A stretch of DNA of 64,000 nt from Aquanectria penicillioides. Taxonomy: Eukaryota; Ascomycota; Sordariomycetes; Hypocreales; Nectriaceae. The notes under the pieces were generated by a model, which saw only the letters and a program-made list of their open reading frames with translations, was not told the DNA's origin and ran no database searches. Shown here one piece after another: positions 47,137 to 56,485 of this stretch. Location: positions 7,752,210-7,816,209 of the forward strand of contig PYIU01000001.1 of the NCBI GenBank assembly GCA_003415625.1. Direction: 5' to 3'. The position numbers and the translations under genes were made by a program. How positions within the stretch are numbered: the stretch's first letter is position 1; every line of letters begins with the position of its first letter.

Positions 47137-48498
47137 ATGTCGAGTGTAAGGACTTTAGAGAGCCTTCCGAATGAGCTGTTGTTGAACATTGCTCTCAATC
47201 TCCAGGCCCATGATCTGGTCCAACTTACCCAGATCTCGAAGTGCATCAAGGCACAAGTAGAAGCTCTAATATGGTCCGACATCGAGTTGCATCAGGAAGG
47301 GTATCATGAAGCCCCCGCTGAGATGAGAGAGCCCCCATCCTTCAAAGCTGGCTCTCGACGGCTCTACCTCTCGAAGCAGCCTGGATCACGGGGTGATGGT
47401 GCAAGGATGAAAGCCGCAAAACTATTTTCAATGTTGAATTTTTATGAAAACTATGATGTAAACCGACTAAAAACCCTGACGAGTCGTGTGAGACATCTCT
47501 GCACAGCTGTGGAATCAGAGTACGTCAATACGCCAGTCTACGTCTGGAACCTGCTCCCATACTTCACGGCACTCGAAACACTAGAGCTGCATGGCCACTA
47601 CGCACATTCCTCTGAATATGAGGTTACAGTCCCCGAAATCCTTGCTCCTCCGCTTCCCAACCTTCGCGTTCTGAAGCTCTCTAGCTACATCCCCAGTACC
47701 GTTGCATCGTGGGCCCTTCAATCAGGACCTACGTTGGAAAGGCTGGAGCTTGCCTTACTGGATCGGCCTATTTCTTCTAATATGGACCCAGATGCAGACT
47801 TCAAACCTCTGCCCGAGGACGCTATCGGCCACGATAATGACGGGAAATCTGACTACGGTAGCCTTGATGGGGAAGTGGTTATTCCAAGACCATTAGGAGG
47901 TTTCTTACCACGAAGGCGGAATGGTGATGGTAACAAAAATAGCTTGGCCCTGCCGAGGCTAAAGCATCTATCACTTTGTGGACCTTCTACAGCCGACTAC
48001 TCTGCAAGCGACCTCGAGTACAATTGGTCATCTAGAGCTGACAAGGCAAGCCTTGCAGATTGGCATGAGATACTTCTAGCATCTAGGGAGACCCTTGAGA
48101 CTTTGGTCCTGGAACAGATGCCGGGTATGGAGTGTGGGGAAGGAGCTGCGTGGGATCTTGAAGACTTTATGAGATATAATGTGCGTGGTGTCGGGAGTGA
48201 GTCGCTTGTGGATATGGCGGAAGCACTCCTTTTTGAGAATGAGGCTTCGTCTCCCGCGTTGAAACATGTCTACCTGCATGGGATTTCAGTTGGAGGGAAC
48301 CATAACGGACGGCCATCGAAACAAGCCCCAGGCGGCCGACTGATGAGATATTTGAAGCATCGGGGTGTGAAATGCCAGGCCAGTCTTGGTAGGTGGTGCT
48401 ATTTCGACTGTTGCTTGGGTGTCCCAGGTTTGACGGGCTGGGATGGAGTGGTTGACGAAGATGATGAGAAATGGGCCATTCTCATAGCTTCTGTATGA
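47137..48498 (+). CDS. F-box protein
   Basis: Single exon, 453 residues. Residues about 7-47 form an F-box: LESLPNELLLNIALNL, then 'HDLVQLTQISKCIKAQ' and 'ALIW'. The remainder contains irregular leucine-rich strands (LETLELHGHY, LRVLKLSSY, LERLELALL, LKHLSLCG), an acidic loop near 225-245, and a conserved C-terminal segment ending CYFDCCLGVPGLTGW. It would act as a substrate receptor of an SCF ubiquitin ligase via Skp1; the target is unknown. Confidence 0.88.
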   Translation: MSSVRTLESLPNELLLNIALNLQAHDLVQLTQISKCIKAQVEALIWSDIELHQEGYHEAPAEMREPPSFKAGSRRLYLSKQPGSRGDGARMKAAKLFSMLNFYENYDVNRLKTLTSRVRHLCTAVESEYVNTPVYVWNLLPYFTALETLELHGHYAHSSEYEVTVPEILAPPLPNLRVLKLSSYIPSTVASWALQSGPTLERLELALLDRPISSNMDPDADFKPLPEDAIGHDNDGKSDYGSLDGEVVIPRPLGGFLPRRRNGDGNKNSLALPRLKHLSLCGPSTADYSASDLEYNWSSRADKASLADWHEILLASRETLETLVLEQMPGMECGEGAAWDLEDFMRYNVRGVGSESLVDMAEALLFENEASSPALKHVYLHGISVGGNHNGRPSKQAPGGRLMRYLKHRGVKCQASLGRWCYFDCCLGVPGLTGWDGVVDEDDEKWAILIASV

Positions 48499-48669
48499 GT
48501 AGAGACGGCAATGGATGAAATGATTACTTTTCAAAACCAGCATACTTGCAAATTCGCAAAACTCCCCAAGGCTTTCATTAAAAGTCGTATTACTCATTAA
48601 AAGGTCCGCTCCCGGGTCTAAGATGCATTTCCAAACAGCTCACTCTTTTCTGCAAAATACCTCGCCCAT

Positions 48670-50282
48670 TCAATCATCCTTCGTAATGAGTTTGTCTTCG
48701 AACCACCTTGCAAACTTGACAGAAGGGATATCCACAACTCTCCAGAACATATCTGCGACCCAAATAACAGAGGGGACGCAAAACATGGCGCCCAAGATCC
48801 ATCCCCTCACATACTGGCTGCCCTCAGTGCCGGTAATACCCCAAGCCCATCTCTCCCAGCGATAACCGATGACATGCATCGTGGGCCCGTGCATGAGGTA
48901 CAGAGCAAATGATATCTTGCCAAAGTACTGAACAACAGCCGTGTTGAAGAATCGTTGCCACAGTGGCGAGTACGAAACAGATAGCGTGAAGATGAAGGCA
49001 CCAATACACTGCCAAACTCGGAATTTCTCTTGATCCCACCATTGAGGGACAAGAGAAGCCAAATACATATAACCTGGGGTATGTTCGGGGCCGGCATCTG
49101 GGTATGACATGATATATAATCCCAATATGCTGATCAAGTTCCAGATCATTGCCTTCACTCGCTCGTGGGGGGTGCACCGAATTTTGACGGGGGGTCCGAG
49201 TTGATGAGGTGGACACCACGGATATGATCCCACTCGGCGAGGCCCATTCCGAAAAAGAACAAGAACATCTCCCATTTCGAGTGCCGAAAGCTAATGAGCG
49301 TCACAATGCAGAGCACGACATATCGCCAGCATGTTCGGAGGCGAGCGGTACCGATGATGACGAGGAAGAGAAACAGCGAAGAACGGTATTCGATAGGAAT
49401 CGTCCACAGATGCACGTCGTATACTAGAGACTGCGTTAATAGGGCGATTTTGGACATGGATTATACGGGTCACATACCATTCCGTGCGCCAGCGCGATCC
49501 CACCCAAAGACATGAACCATCTTAAAGAGCAGCCAGGCCCAATTTTTCAATTCGGCCCAGGCACTTGGCTGTTGCTCAGGATGTGGCTCTATCACTATCT
49601 TCAGGAACTTTTTATCACCCGCAAACTGCCGCGTCCCCTCGTATGCACCGAGGCGGAGCAGCGTGATAATTATGAAGGTAGATGCAGCCACAGGGGTGTA
49701 AAGACGAATCCAGCGACGAAAAACAGCAGAGCTCATGGCAGTGAGAAATTCTTCCTTCTTGCGGTTTCGGAGGAGCTTGATCGGCCGGTAAGAGAGTGAG
49801 TATCCAGAGATGATGAAGAAGATGTCGACCGCAACGGGACCTTGGTACAGCAGTCGTACAAATGGAAGCTTGAAGAATTGGTGGTTGCCACCGTCCAAGC
49901 CCCATGCACCGGCAATACCAAAGCTCTGGTACGTGTAGTGACAGAAATAGACAGCCAAGGAGCCCAGTCCACGCATTCCATCTAGGTAGGCTGTCGGTGA
50001 CAAACTTTCGGGTCTGATCTGTTCACGCATCTGCTGGCTTTGGAGGAAGCTGGGGACCATGAGCCAGAAGACATAGCCGAGGAGCGTTCTTAGGTGAACG
50101 GCCTGAACAAGTCCAATGAAGTATTGCAGATACCCTGTCCGGCTCCTGGCAATGGTTTGGCGGTTGAGGGCACTGAAGATTTCACTTTGTGTCTCGCAGT
50201 CTGTTGGCATCGGGTCGAGCTCGAGGAGCCCGATGCTGTCCTCGTCGCAGAGGGATTCGGGTGGGGAGGTTGGTTGATTCAT
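48670..50282 (-). CDS. Acyltransferase-3 family membrane protein
   Basis: Exon 1 50282-49478 and exon 2 49423-48670, about 519 residues. The ATG at 50282 is followed by a hydrophilic N-terminus of about 75 residues. The acyltransferase-3 (OafA/NodX-like) signature YLDGMRGLGSLAVYFCHYTY lies near residue 100, followed by about ten hydrophobic segments ('PVAVDIFFIISGYSLSYRPI' is the second). Near 49165 the frame changes at a C6 run (GTGCACCCCCCACG). Either one C is missing or a 53-bp intron (49222-49170) with an atypical GTCCAC donor is removed. The protein would transfer acyl groups to a sugar or lipid at a membrane; substrate unknown. Confidence 0.82.
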
Positions 50283-51405
50283 CTTTCAGACGCATCGATG
50301 GTAGGTATTTGGGAAGCTTTGTCGAGGAATTTGCGAGATGTCGCAAATATGCCGTTGATCTATTGGCAAGCTGCCGTAAGATTTAATAGATTTAATCGAG
50401 TAGTATAAATAGGGATGAAATTGAGTGAAGCCAAAGACGGTGCCAAAGGCTTCAAGCATCCAAAATGAGGCGGCTCTTGAAAGCGTCGGATTCTCGCCCG
50501 CGCTCTTCTTGATCCCAAACGCCGATGATGTGACCAAAAAATGGGAGATGGTAAATGAGACTGAGCAGAGCAAACGAACGAGAAGAAATAAAACTGGCAG
50601 AAGAAACAGGACCTTGGATAAAAAGACCTGAGAAAAAGAGAGAAATATGGCAAGGGAGGGGTTACTGGCATGTTGACGGGCATGGCCTCATCAATAGCGT
50701 TGAGCGTCAGCGTACCAATGAGACGCCCCTTAACAAAAATAATTCTCCATTTGGACACTTTACACCCGTTTCTATGTTGATATTTGTCTGTGATTAGTGC
50801 GTGGCCCATTGTATTGTCTTGGACGGCAATGTGCCTAGAAAAGCTGAAGCTCGACATGGCCGTTCGTTCTCCACCACGCCGACGCGGAGGTTCCATTTTA
50901 CACTCCATTGATTCCAACGAACGGTCAGCAATTTGGCTTGGTTTCGCGCCACGCATTGGTTGACGGTCTCACACTGGAATGATGTCTCAGAACGTACGTG
51001 CAGGCCATCAAGGCGGGATGGTTCGCACACGAGAAAGGATGCTCGAATGTAATATTTGTTTGCCCCTCCATACTCCTGTACCCAAAACTCCGGCGCCAAG
51101 TGAGCGATGGATGGGGGGAAACATACATTTCTCTGCATGTGTACAGAGGTTACGGGCAAATGCACACGATTGCACTGCTGCCAAGATGCCCCAAATCCCT
51201 AGCTGCATTTGAGTGCTACAAGTATGGTTCGACGGGTTCTCTTCCGACCCTACAAAGTGGCCAATTCTGCCAGGCCTAACCGCCTTCGCCGGTCGCAAAC
51301 AAACAGGCCTCGCCCCTGGTCCAGGAATGTTTGGCTCGTTTCACCATTGAAGTGCACTCGCTCGGATAAGCATGAAGAAGATTTGACTCGATTCCATGGT
51401 CAACC
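50283..51405. other. Divergent intergenic region
   Basis: About 1.1 kb between the acyltransferase and bZIP start codons. A 198-codon minus-strand frame (50956-50360) is rejected as non-coding: no domain, and a Phe/Cys/Arg-rich middle. Confidence 0.5.
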
Positions 51406-52203
51406 ATGCCCAGGAAGGTAGCTATGATTTCCAACGAAATGCCGAAATTGGATGTTGGTCTGAGACGTCGATGGCAGGTCCGAACCCCAGATTCGTTGGT
51501 ACTCAATCGAGAAAACCAGCGCCGTTCTCGTGCGCGGCATCGCGAGTTCATCAACAGCCTGCAGGAGCGGCTCGTCCAGTACGAACGCCGTGATGCACAG
51601 GCGACAATCGAGATGCAGCAGGTTGCGAGGGCCGTGGCGGAGGAAAACGCAGTCTTGAGGGAGATGCTGGCCGCGAGGAGCGTCACGACAGACGAGATTG
51701 AAGCGCAACTGACTTTGCGGAACGTCAGATTTGCCAAGGGCTCTGCTTCTCTAGCCATGAGCCAGCAAGCAACACGCCCCTCGTCCTCGAATACACCAGC
51801 CATCGACAATCTGATCAAGCGCGCAAATGGCTCTCACCCGGGGCAGCATACCAAAGAGCCATCTACGGTCTCGAAGCAGACATCCCAATTGGCCCCAGTG
51901 CGCCAGGGAATCGCCCAAGACGCGACAGCTTCAGGTTGTGCCTGGGCCGAGGAGCCCAACGGTGACGGGGGTCTTCTCGGCGGGCTGGCGACCGACACGG
52001 CTTGCTTCTGTCCGCCTGATCCACCCCGAGCACCTTTTAGATCATCAGGAGACATGCCGTGCTCCGAGGCTGCGTCCATCCTCACACAACTCAAAGGGTA
52101 TCCCGACTTTGCCACCGCGTGCGTTGCCCTCGGATGCGACGAAGGGAACGAGTGCGCCGTCCGAAACACAGACGTGCTGAGAATCATGGACGAGATGACC
52201 TAG
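51406..52203 (+). CDS. bZIP transcription factor
   Basis: Open frame of 265 residues from the ATG at 51406. The basic region NRENQRRSRARHREFI has the N-x7-R bZIP arrangement and is followed by a helix suited to a zipper (LQERLVQYERRDA.., ending ..ENAVLREML). The segment 51418-51477 starts GTAGCT and ends GGCAG and is exactly 60 bp. If it is an intron, MPRK joins directly to VRTPDSLVLNREN, as in related fungal bZIPs that start MPRK, and the protein has 245 residues; the frame is open either way. The C-terminus holds conserved Cys residues (CACFCPP.., CSEAASI, CVALGCDEG). It is convergent with ArsH and may regulate the neighbouring arsenic genes. Confidence 0.82.
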   Translation: MPRKVAMISNEMPKLDVGLRRRWQVRTPDSLVLNRENQRRSRARHREFINSLQERLVQYERRDAQATIEMQQVARAVAEENAVLREMLAARSVTTDEIEAQLTLRNVRFAKGSASLAMSQQATRPSSSNTPAIDNLIKRANGSHPGQHTKEPSTVSKQTSQLAPVRQGIAQDATASGCAWAEEPNGDGGLLGGLATDTACFCPPDPPRAPFRSSGDMPCSEAASILTQLKGYPDFATACVALGCDEGNECAVRNTDVLRIMDEMT

Positions 52204-52517
52204 AATCAAATACATCTAATGAACAAGGCGACTCGGCCGCAGAGGCAGGATGATGATCAGAAGCAATGGGCCCTGCACGAGGTTCTCGATTCGAGTCTAC
52301 ATTCACAGCGGGTGAGGCAATCGGTGTTGAGCATTGTCGTCAGCCAATCACAGAAGGGGCATGACAGACTCCCGCCGACACCGCTTTTGCTTTGGCAAAT
52401 GCTTCGCCCCAACCCTAAAACAATCGAGGCTCGGTTCCTCACGACGGAGTAGCCGCGGAAAGAAAAGTCGGCAATCCAGCTTTTGCAGTATTCTCTCATT
52501 CTCTATCTCATACCTAC
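52204..52517. other. Convergent intergenic region
   Basis: About 310 bp between the bZIP and ArsH 3' ends. No gene seen. Confidence 0.6.
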
Positions 52518-53387
52518 TTACTTGGCCAAATCCTTGAGTCTCCTCTCCTCTCGCTCGCTGTAGCGGTCTCCAAACAGGTCAAAGTGCGGCCGCATCACAA
52601 TCGTGTACTTGACCAGCTCCTCCATGCAGTCCACAAGCCTGTCCCGGTTCGAGCTGGCCATCATGCGGCTGCCCTCGCTCTCTGGCGTAAATTGAGTGTA
52701 TGCTTTGGGCACAGAGCTTTGGTTCGGGATGACAAACATTCGCATCCAGCGGCCCAGGATCCGCAGCGCGTTGACGGCGTTGAAGCTCTGCGACCCGCCG
52801 CTGACCTGCGCGACGGCCAGGGTGCGGCCCTGTGTCGGTCGGACGGAACCAGTGCTCAGTGGGATCCAGTCTATCTGAGTCTTGAATACGCCTGTCAACG
52901 CGCCGTGCTGCTCTGGACTAACCCACAGTTGTCCGTCGCTCCATCGGCTGAGCTCTCGGAGCTCCTGTACCTTGGGATGGTCATGGTTCACGTCGTCCTT
53001 GAGCGGCAAGCCTGCTGGGTTGTAAATGCGCACATCGCACCCCAGCCGGTGCAGGATACGCGCCCCTTCAAACGCCAGGAGCCTGGAGAATGACCGCGTT
53101 CGCATGCTGCCCGTGAGAACCAGTATACGCAGCCTGTCTGCTCCCGGCGCGAGCACCTCCTTCTCCACCATCCTTAGTGCCGTGCTAAGCTCGAGCTTTT
53201 CCACCCAGTCGTCTGCGGTTTGATCATCAGGGAGCAGAAACGGCCGGTAGCGTGTACGTATATCGATATCGTCATCCTCTGGCGCGACAGCGAGTGACAG
53301 CCCTGTGCAAGCTGGGTCTACTGCCAGCTCGACAAAAGGACGGGCCGCTTGGGTATTATTTATATCTCCATTGCCGTTCGCCGTCAT
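52518..53387 (-). CDS. arsH: ArsH-type NADPH-dependent FMN reductase
   Basis: 289 residues from the ATG at 53387; the same frame is open to an upstream in-frame ATG at 53576 (352 residues). That extension is Arg/Ser/His-rich and could be a leader or simply 5' UTR. The flavodoxin-like core has the ArsH signature: '[19 protein letters not shown]' split as LVLTGSMR and SFSRLLAFE for FMN phosphate binding, [20 protein letters not shown], '[23 protein letters not shown]' in part, and a C-terminal [14 protein letters not shown]. ArsH oxidises trivalent organoarsenicals and reduces quinones/metals with NADPH, conferring arsenic resistance. It lies downstream of a rhodanese/arsenate-reductase-like gene on the same strand. 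Confidence 0.9.
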   Translation of the reverse strand: MTANGNGDINNTQAARPFVELAVDPACTGLSLAVAPEDDDIDIRTRYRPFLLPDDQTADDWVEKLELSTALRMVEKEVLAPGADRLRILVLTGSMRTRSFSRLLAFEGARILHRLGCDVRIYNPAGLPLKDDVNHDHPKVQELRELSRWSDGQLWVSPEQHGALTGVFKTQIDWIPLSTGSVRPTQGRTLAVAQVSGGSQSFNAVNALRILGRWMRMFVIPNQSSVPKAYTQFTPESEGSRMMASSNRDRLVDCMEELVKYTIVMRPHFDLFGDRYSEREERRLKDLAK

Positions 53388-53818
53388 GTTGAGATTTGAA
53401 GGAATATTTTTCGTAGAAATAAAGGAGATGGATCGGTAGCTGTGCGGCAAGGGGAAGCGGCGGTAAAGGGAGGAAGGTCGGCTTGGATGAGCCAGTCGAG
53501 CGTGAGCGAGAATATTTGCGACTAGGAAGTGGCGAAACCTCGAATTCTGAACAGATAAAAATGATGGGACGTGCATACTATACTCTTATGTACTTGAAAT
53601 GAAAAAGAGCGAGAAACAGAGAGTGCAGTATAGACTGCGGAGGAGCCCGCCTTTACTTATGGAAGAGAGCGTCCCACTATTCCTTTTGTGGAATGCTTGA
53701 CAGACGAGCTACCGCTACTCCCTCGAGGAAGATGTTCACATCCATCTCGCATGGATACGAGTAAAATTGCTTTTGTTTGGCTAAAATATAGCCTTAGTCT
53801 ACGCCTAGTGCCACTGTT
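53388..53818. other. Intergenic between two arsenic-type genes
   Basis: 431 bp containing the arsH promoter, or its 5' UTR and N-terminal extension up to 53576. Nothing else seen. Confidence 0.55.
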
Positions 53819-54370
53819 CTACCATTTGCTCCCATCGTACTCGTCCATGCGTTCCACATACTCTCCTCCAGCACTTGCCCAGCCCTTAATACCACCCTGC
53901 AATATGACGCTTTGCATCTGATTATCACCTTTCCCAGATAGATAGTCGGCGAACCACCCGGCAGCGCGAGGACCACGGCCACGCGACGAAGCTGCGCATC
54001 TACTTTAGCACCTCTCCTTACCATGGACGTAGGTGGTGGCTTACAGCAATACCAAACGACAGTATGAATATTAGCCGCTTTGAAGATGTTATAGAGTGTT
54101 GGGATGGTCGTATATAAGCTCTGCGCGGGTAGGTTGATAGATCCACGGATCGAACCGCCCTAATTCAGTCATCACCTATAATTCGGTCTTGCACATGGCT
54201 GAGCGAGATACCTCGTGGTCGTTACGGCGGAGATCCACCAATACAAATCCTTTTTCTGGTACGCCGTCACTCCCTTTGAGCATCTCCAGAACCTGTTCGC
54301 GTGTCAGAGACGCCGGCGAGACGTCTCTGGGCGGGGGGTATGCAGCATGCCAGGGCGTACTCGCTTCCAT
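53819..54370 (-). CDS. Rhodanese/Cdc25-type arsenate-reductase-like protein
   Basis: Exons 54370-54212, 54159-54045 and 53991-53819 give 148 residues. A single rhodanese (Cdc25/Acr2-like) domain: 'FVLVDLRRNDHE' and 'GGSIRGSINLPAQSL' before the active site, and the loop WYCSSSRGRGPRAAGW, a C-x5-R cysteine phosphatase-like motif that is assembled across the second intron. 'VILQGGIKGW' near the end is typical. Size and motif match fungal Acr2/Ych1-type proteins, where the Cys reduces arsenate to arsenite or acts as a small phosphatase. Position next to arsH favours arsenate reductase; the sequence alone does not separate the two. Confidence 0.88.
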
Positions 54371-55175
54371 GTCGAAATTTTCAAGGCTGTTATATAGATT
54401 GCTAGTTGCTCGGAAGGGTTCTGAGCAATTTTTGAACCGCTTTATTCCTGCAATCTTTGCTCATTTTGCCCGTGTGCCGCAGTTTTAAGCCAACTTCGAG
54501 GCAGGCCTCTGTCATGCCCCAGCCGTGATTGGATCCCCCCACTCATGATAGGAAAATGTCGCGGGAGACGTGACTAACGAGGCTATTGTTGAATACCGTG
54601 CCCGTCACGTGGGGCTTTCACACGGCCAGCTCGGAGCTCCGTCCCTTGAACCGAGCCCTAGATCCGCTTAGGGTCGTCAGAGCATACATCCCAGTTAGGG
54701 CATGCTCAAGGGGATAAAAGGAAGCTCTAAGATAATATTCCCTTTGTAGAAAAACAAGGCTTTTAACAGACCTCAACACATATGCATCCCCCGTGTGACA
54801 GAAAATGAGCTTCAAACCAGCCCGTGTAATACAGTCCAACTAAACTCGATCCAGGAAAGAGTCCACAAAACCATGACAGGGACATGGAAAAAGACAACAA
54901 GTGGATATTTCAGCTGTAGAATTGAAGGGTGAGGTTTCGGACAGTCTGTTGTTCGCTTCCTGATAAAGGAACATGATAGTGGCCAGAGAAATAAAGAGGA
55001 GGCATCGGAATAATTATGCGGAGCAATTGACTAATACAATGCACCGCTTTAACTGTCTTGTTTTACTAGAACACTCCTTGTCTTGTTGCAACCAATCCGG
55101 TTGTATGCATAATCATACGTACAAATAAAATAACATAAGAAACGATTTTGCTTTCACCCATCTTTTCAAAACGCA
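54371..55175. other. Intergenic
   Basis: About 800 bp, holding the promoter of the arsenate-reductase-like gene and the 3' flank of the membrane sensor gene. No gene seen. Confidence 0.55.
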
Positions 55176-56485
55176 TCATGGCGCCTCATAAGCCCCTCGG
55201 TTACCATTTCCGTAGCCTTGGTTACCCTCCTGGCTAGGCAACTCAGCTGAGCCATAACCAGCAGGAGGCAGCCACTGCGGAGGTGCGTGCCCAGGGTGGT
55301 CTTGGCTAGGAGAGTAGTTCCACTGCGCTGGTGGTTGGACGGGTGATTGAGTGCTTGGGTACGAGGGAGAGTTTGAAGGAGGGTAGCCTGGGGTTTGACC
55401 AGCCGGATAAGCTGGTGAGTTTGTGGCAGGGTACACGGGGGATTGAGTCGGGGGATAGGCAGATGACTGTGTTTGGTAATGCGTGGGCTTGGGTTCTTCA
55501 GCGGCGTGGCTCACGGCTCCGGCAGGGGGGGAGGCGGCGGTGGAGGAGAAGACCCAAGTGCTTGTGTGATGTGAATTTGGGTGCTCTGGGTGCTTTGCTG
55601 TTGCATCTTGAGGGCAATGGCGGCCTCGTGAGCTTTCCTAGCACGCTTCTTGCGGCGGTAGACCAGTCCTCCCATTCCACTCAGCGCTGAGATGGCGCCG
55701 ACAATGGAGCCAACCGCAATACCGGCAATCTTTCCGGTAGAATATCCTGAGCCAGATGATGATGAGGATGAGGGCGACGCGGTGGCGGTCGACGCCGATG
55801 ACGAGTCTGCGGCAACAGATGCTCGGCTAGCCGTCATGATAATCGTAGTCAGGCCTCCAGTGGCATCGGTCGTGGCAACCTGAGTTGTTGCAGCGGCGGC
55901 AGACATGGTAGATTCCGCTTCAGTCGTGGTAGCAGTCTCGGTGGTTACTGTTTGACTAGTCGCGGCCGCGGTAGTCGAAGATACCACTGACATGGATGAT
56001 GAGGACGAGGAAGACGACGACCCATCGCCCGAGGTGATGTTGAAGTAGTGGCTAATGATCGCGTACGAGGTTGATCCAGACTCATACAAAGCCAGATAAG
56101 CGACTGCATCTTCGCCGTCTGAGAGACCTGTTGTCCAATTGAGAGACACCTTCCAGGTGAGTGAGGTCGACGAGGAAGCCGCTACGATCTCATGTTAGCT
56201 AGTCCCTGAATGAGAGTTCTTTGCGCTACTTACATAGAAGCGAAATCTTGTTACCGGCCTTCAAGTTAGGATACTGTTGCCACATGATGATTCCGACCTT
56301 GGAGTATTTAGAATCCCATTGAAACTTGACACTGTCCCAACTGTGTAGATCGGGTCGTCTGTATAGACTGAGTCGTCGCCAGCTGGGTCGGGGACAGTGA
56401 ACTTGTTGACGCGGTTTTGCCCGTTGGCGGATGCATTGCCAACTAATGCGACCAACAACCCAGCGAACAGAGCTGGAGCGTACAT
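55176..56485 (-). CDS. Single-pass membrane protein with Ser-rich stalk and YP-repeat tail (two frame breaks)
   Basis: Exons 56485-56234 and 56181-55176. Signal peptide MYAPALFAGLLVALVGNASA, then an extracellular domain with 'WQQYPNLKAGNKISLL' and 'LTWKVSLNWTTG', a long Ser/Thr/Ala stalk, one transmembrane segment (KIAGIAVGSIVGAISALSG), the stop-transfer RRKKRARK, and a Pro/Tyr-rich cytoplasmic tail. Two single-base gaps, at the GGG near 56330 and the C7 run near 55526-55532, must each be filled with one base to keep the frame; this gives 419 residues. The architecture resembles fungal cell-wall stress sensors (Wsc/Mid2-like), but there is no WSC domain. No splice site explains either break. 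Confidence 0.7.
55370..55470 (-). repeat. Octapeptide YP-repeat coding sequence
   Basis: Five 24-bp units encode YPPTQSPV, YPATNSPA, YPAGQTPG, YPPSNSPS, YPSTQSPV in the cytoplasmic tail of the membrane protein. Confidence 0.8.

Noticed and set aside
50360..50956. 198-codon minus-strand open frame
   Set aside because: No domain, biased Phe/Cys/Arg middle, lies in the divergent promoter region.
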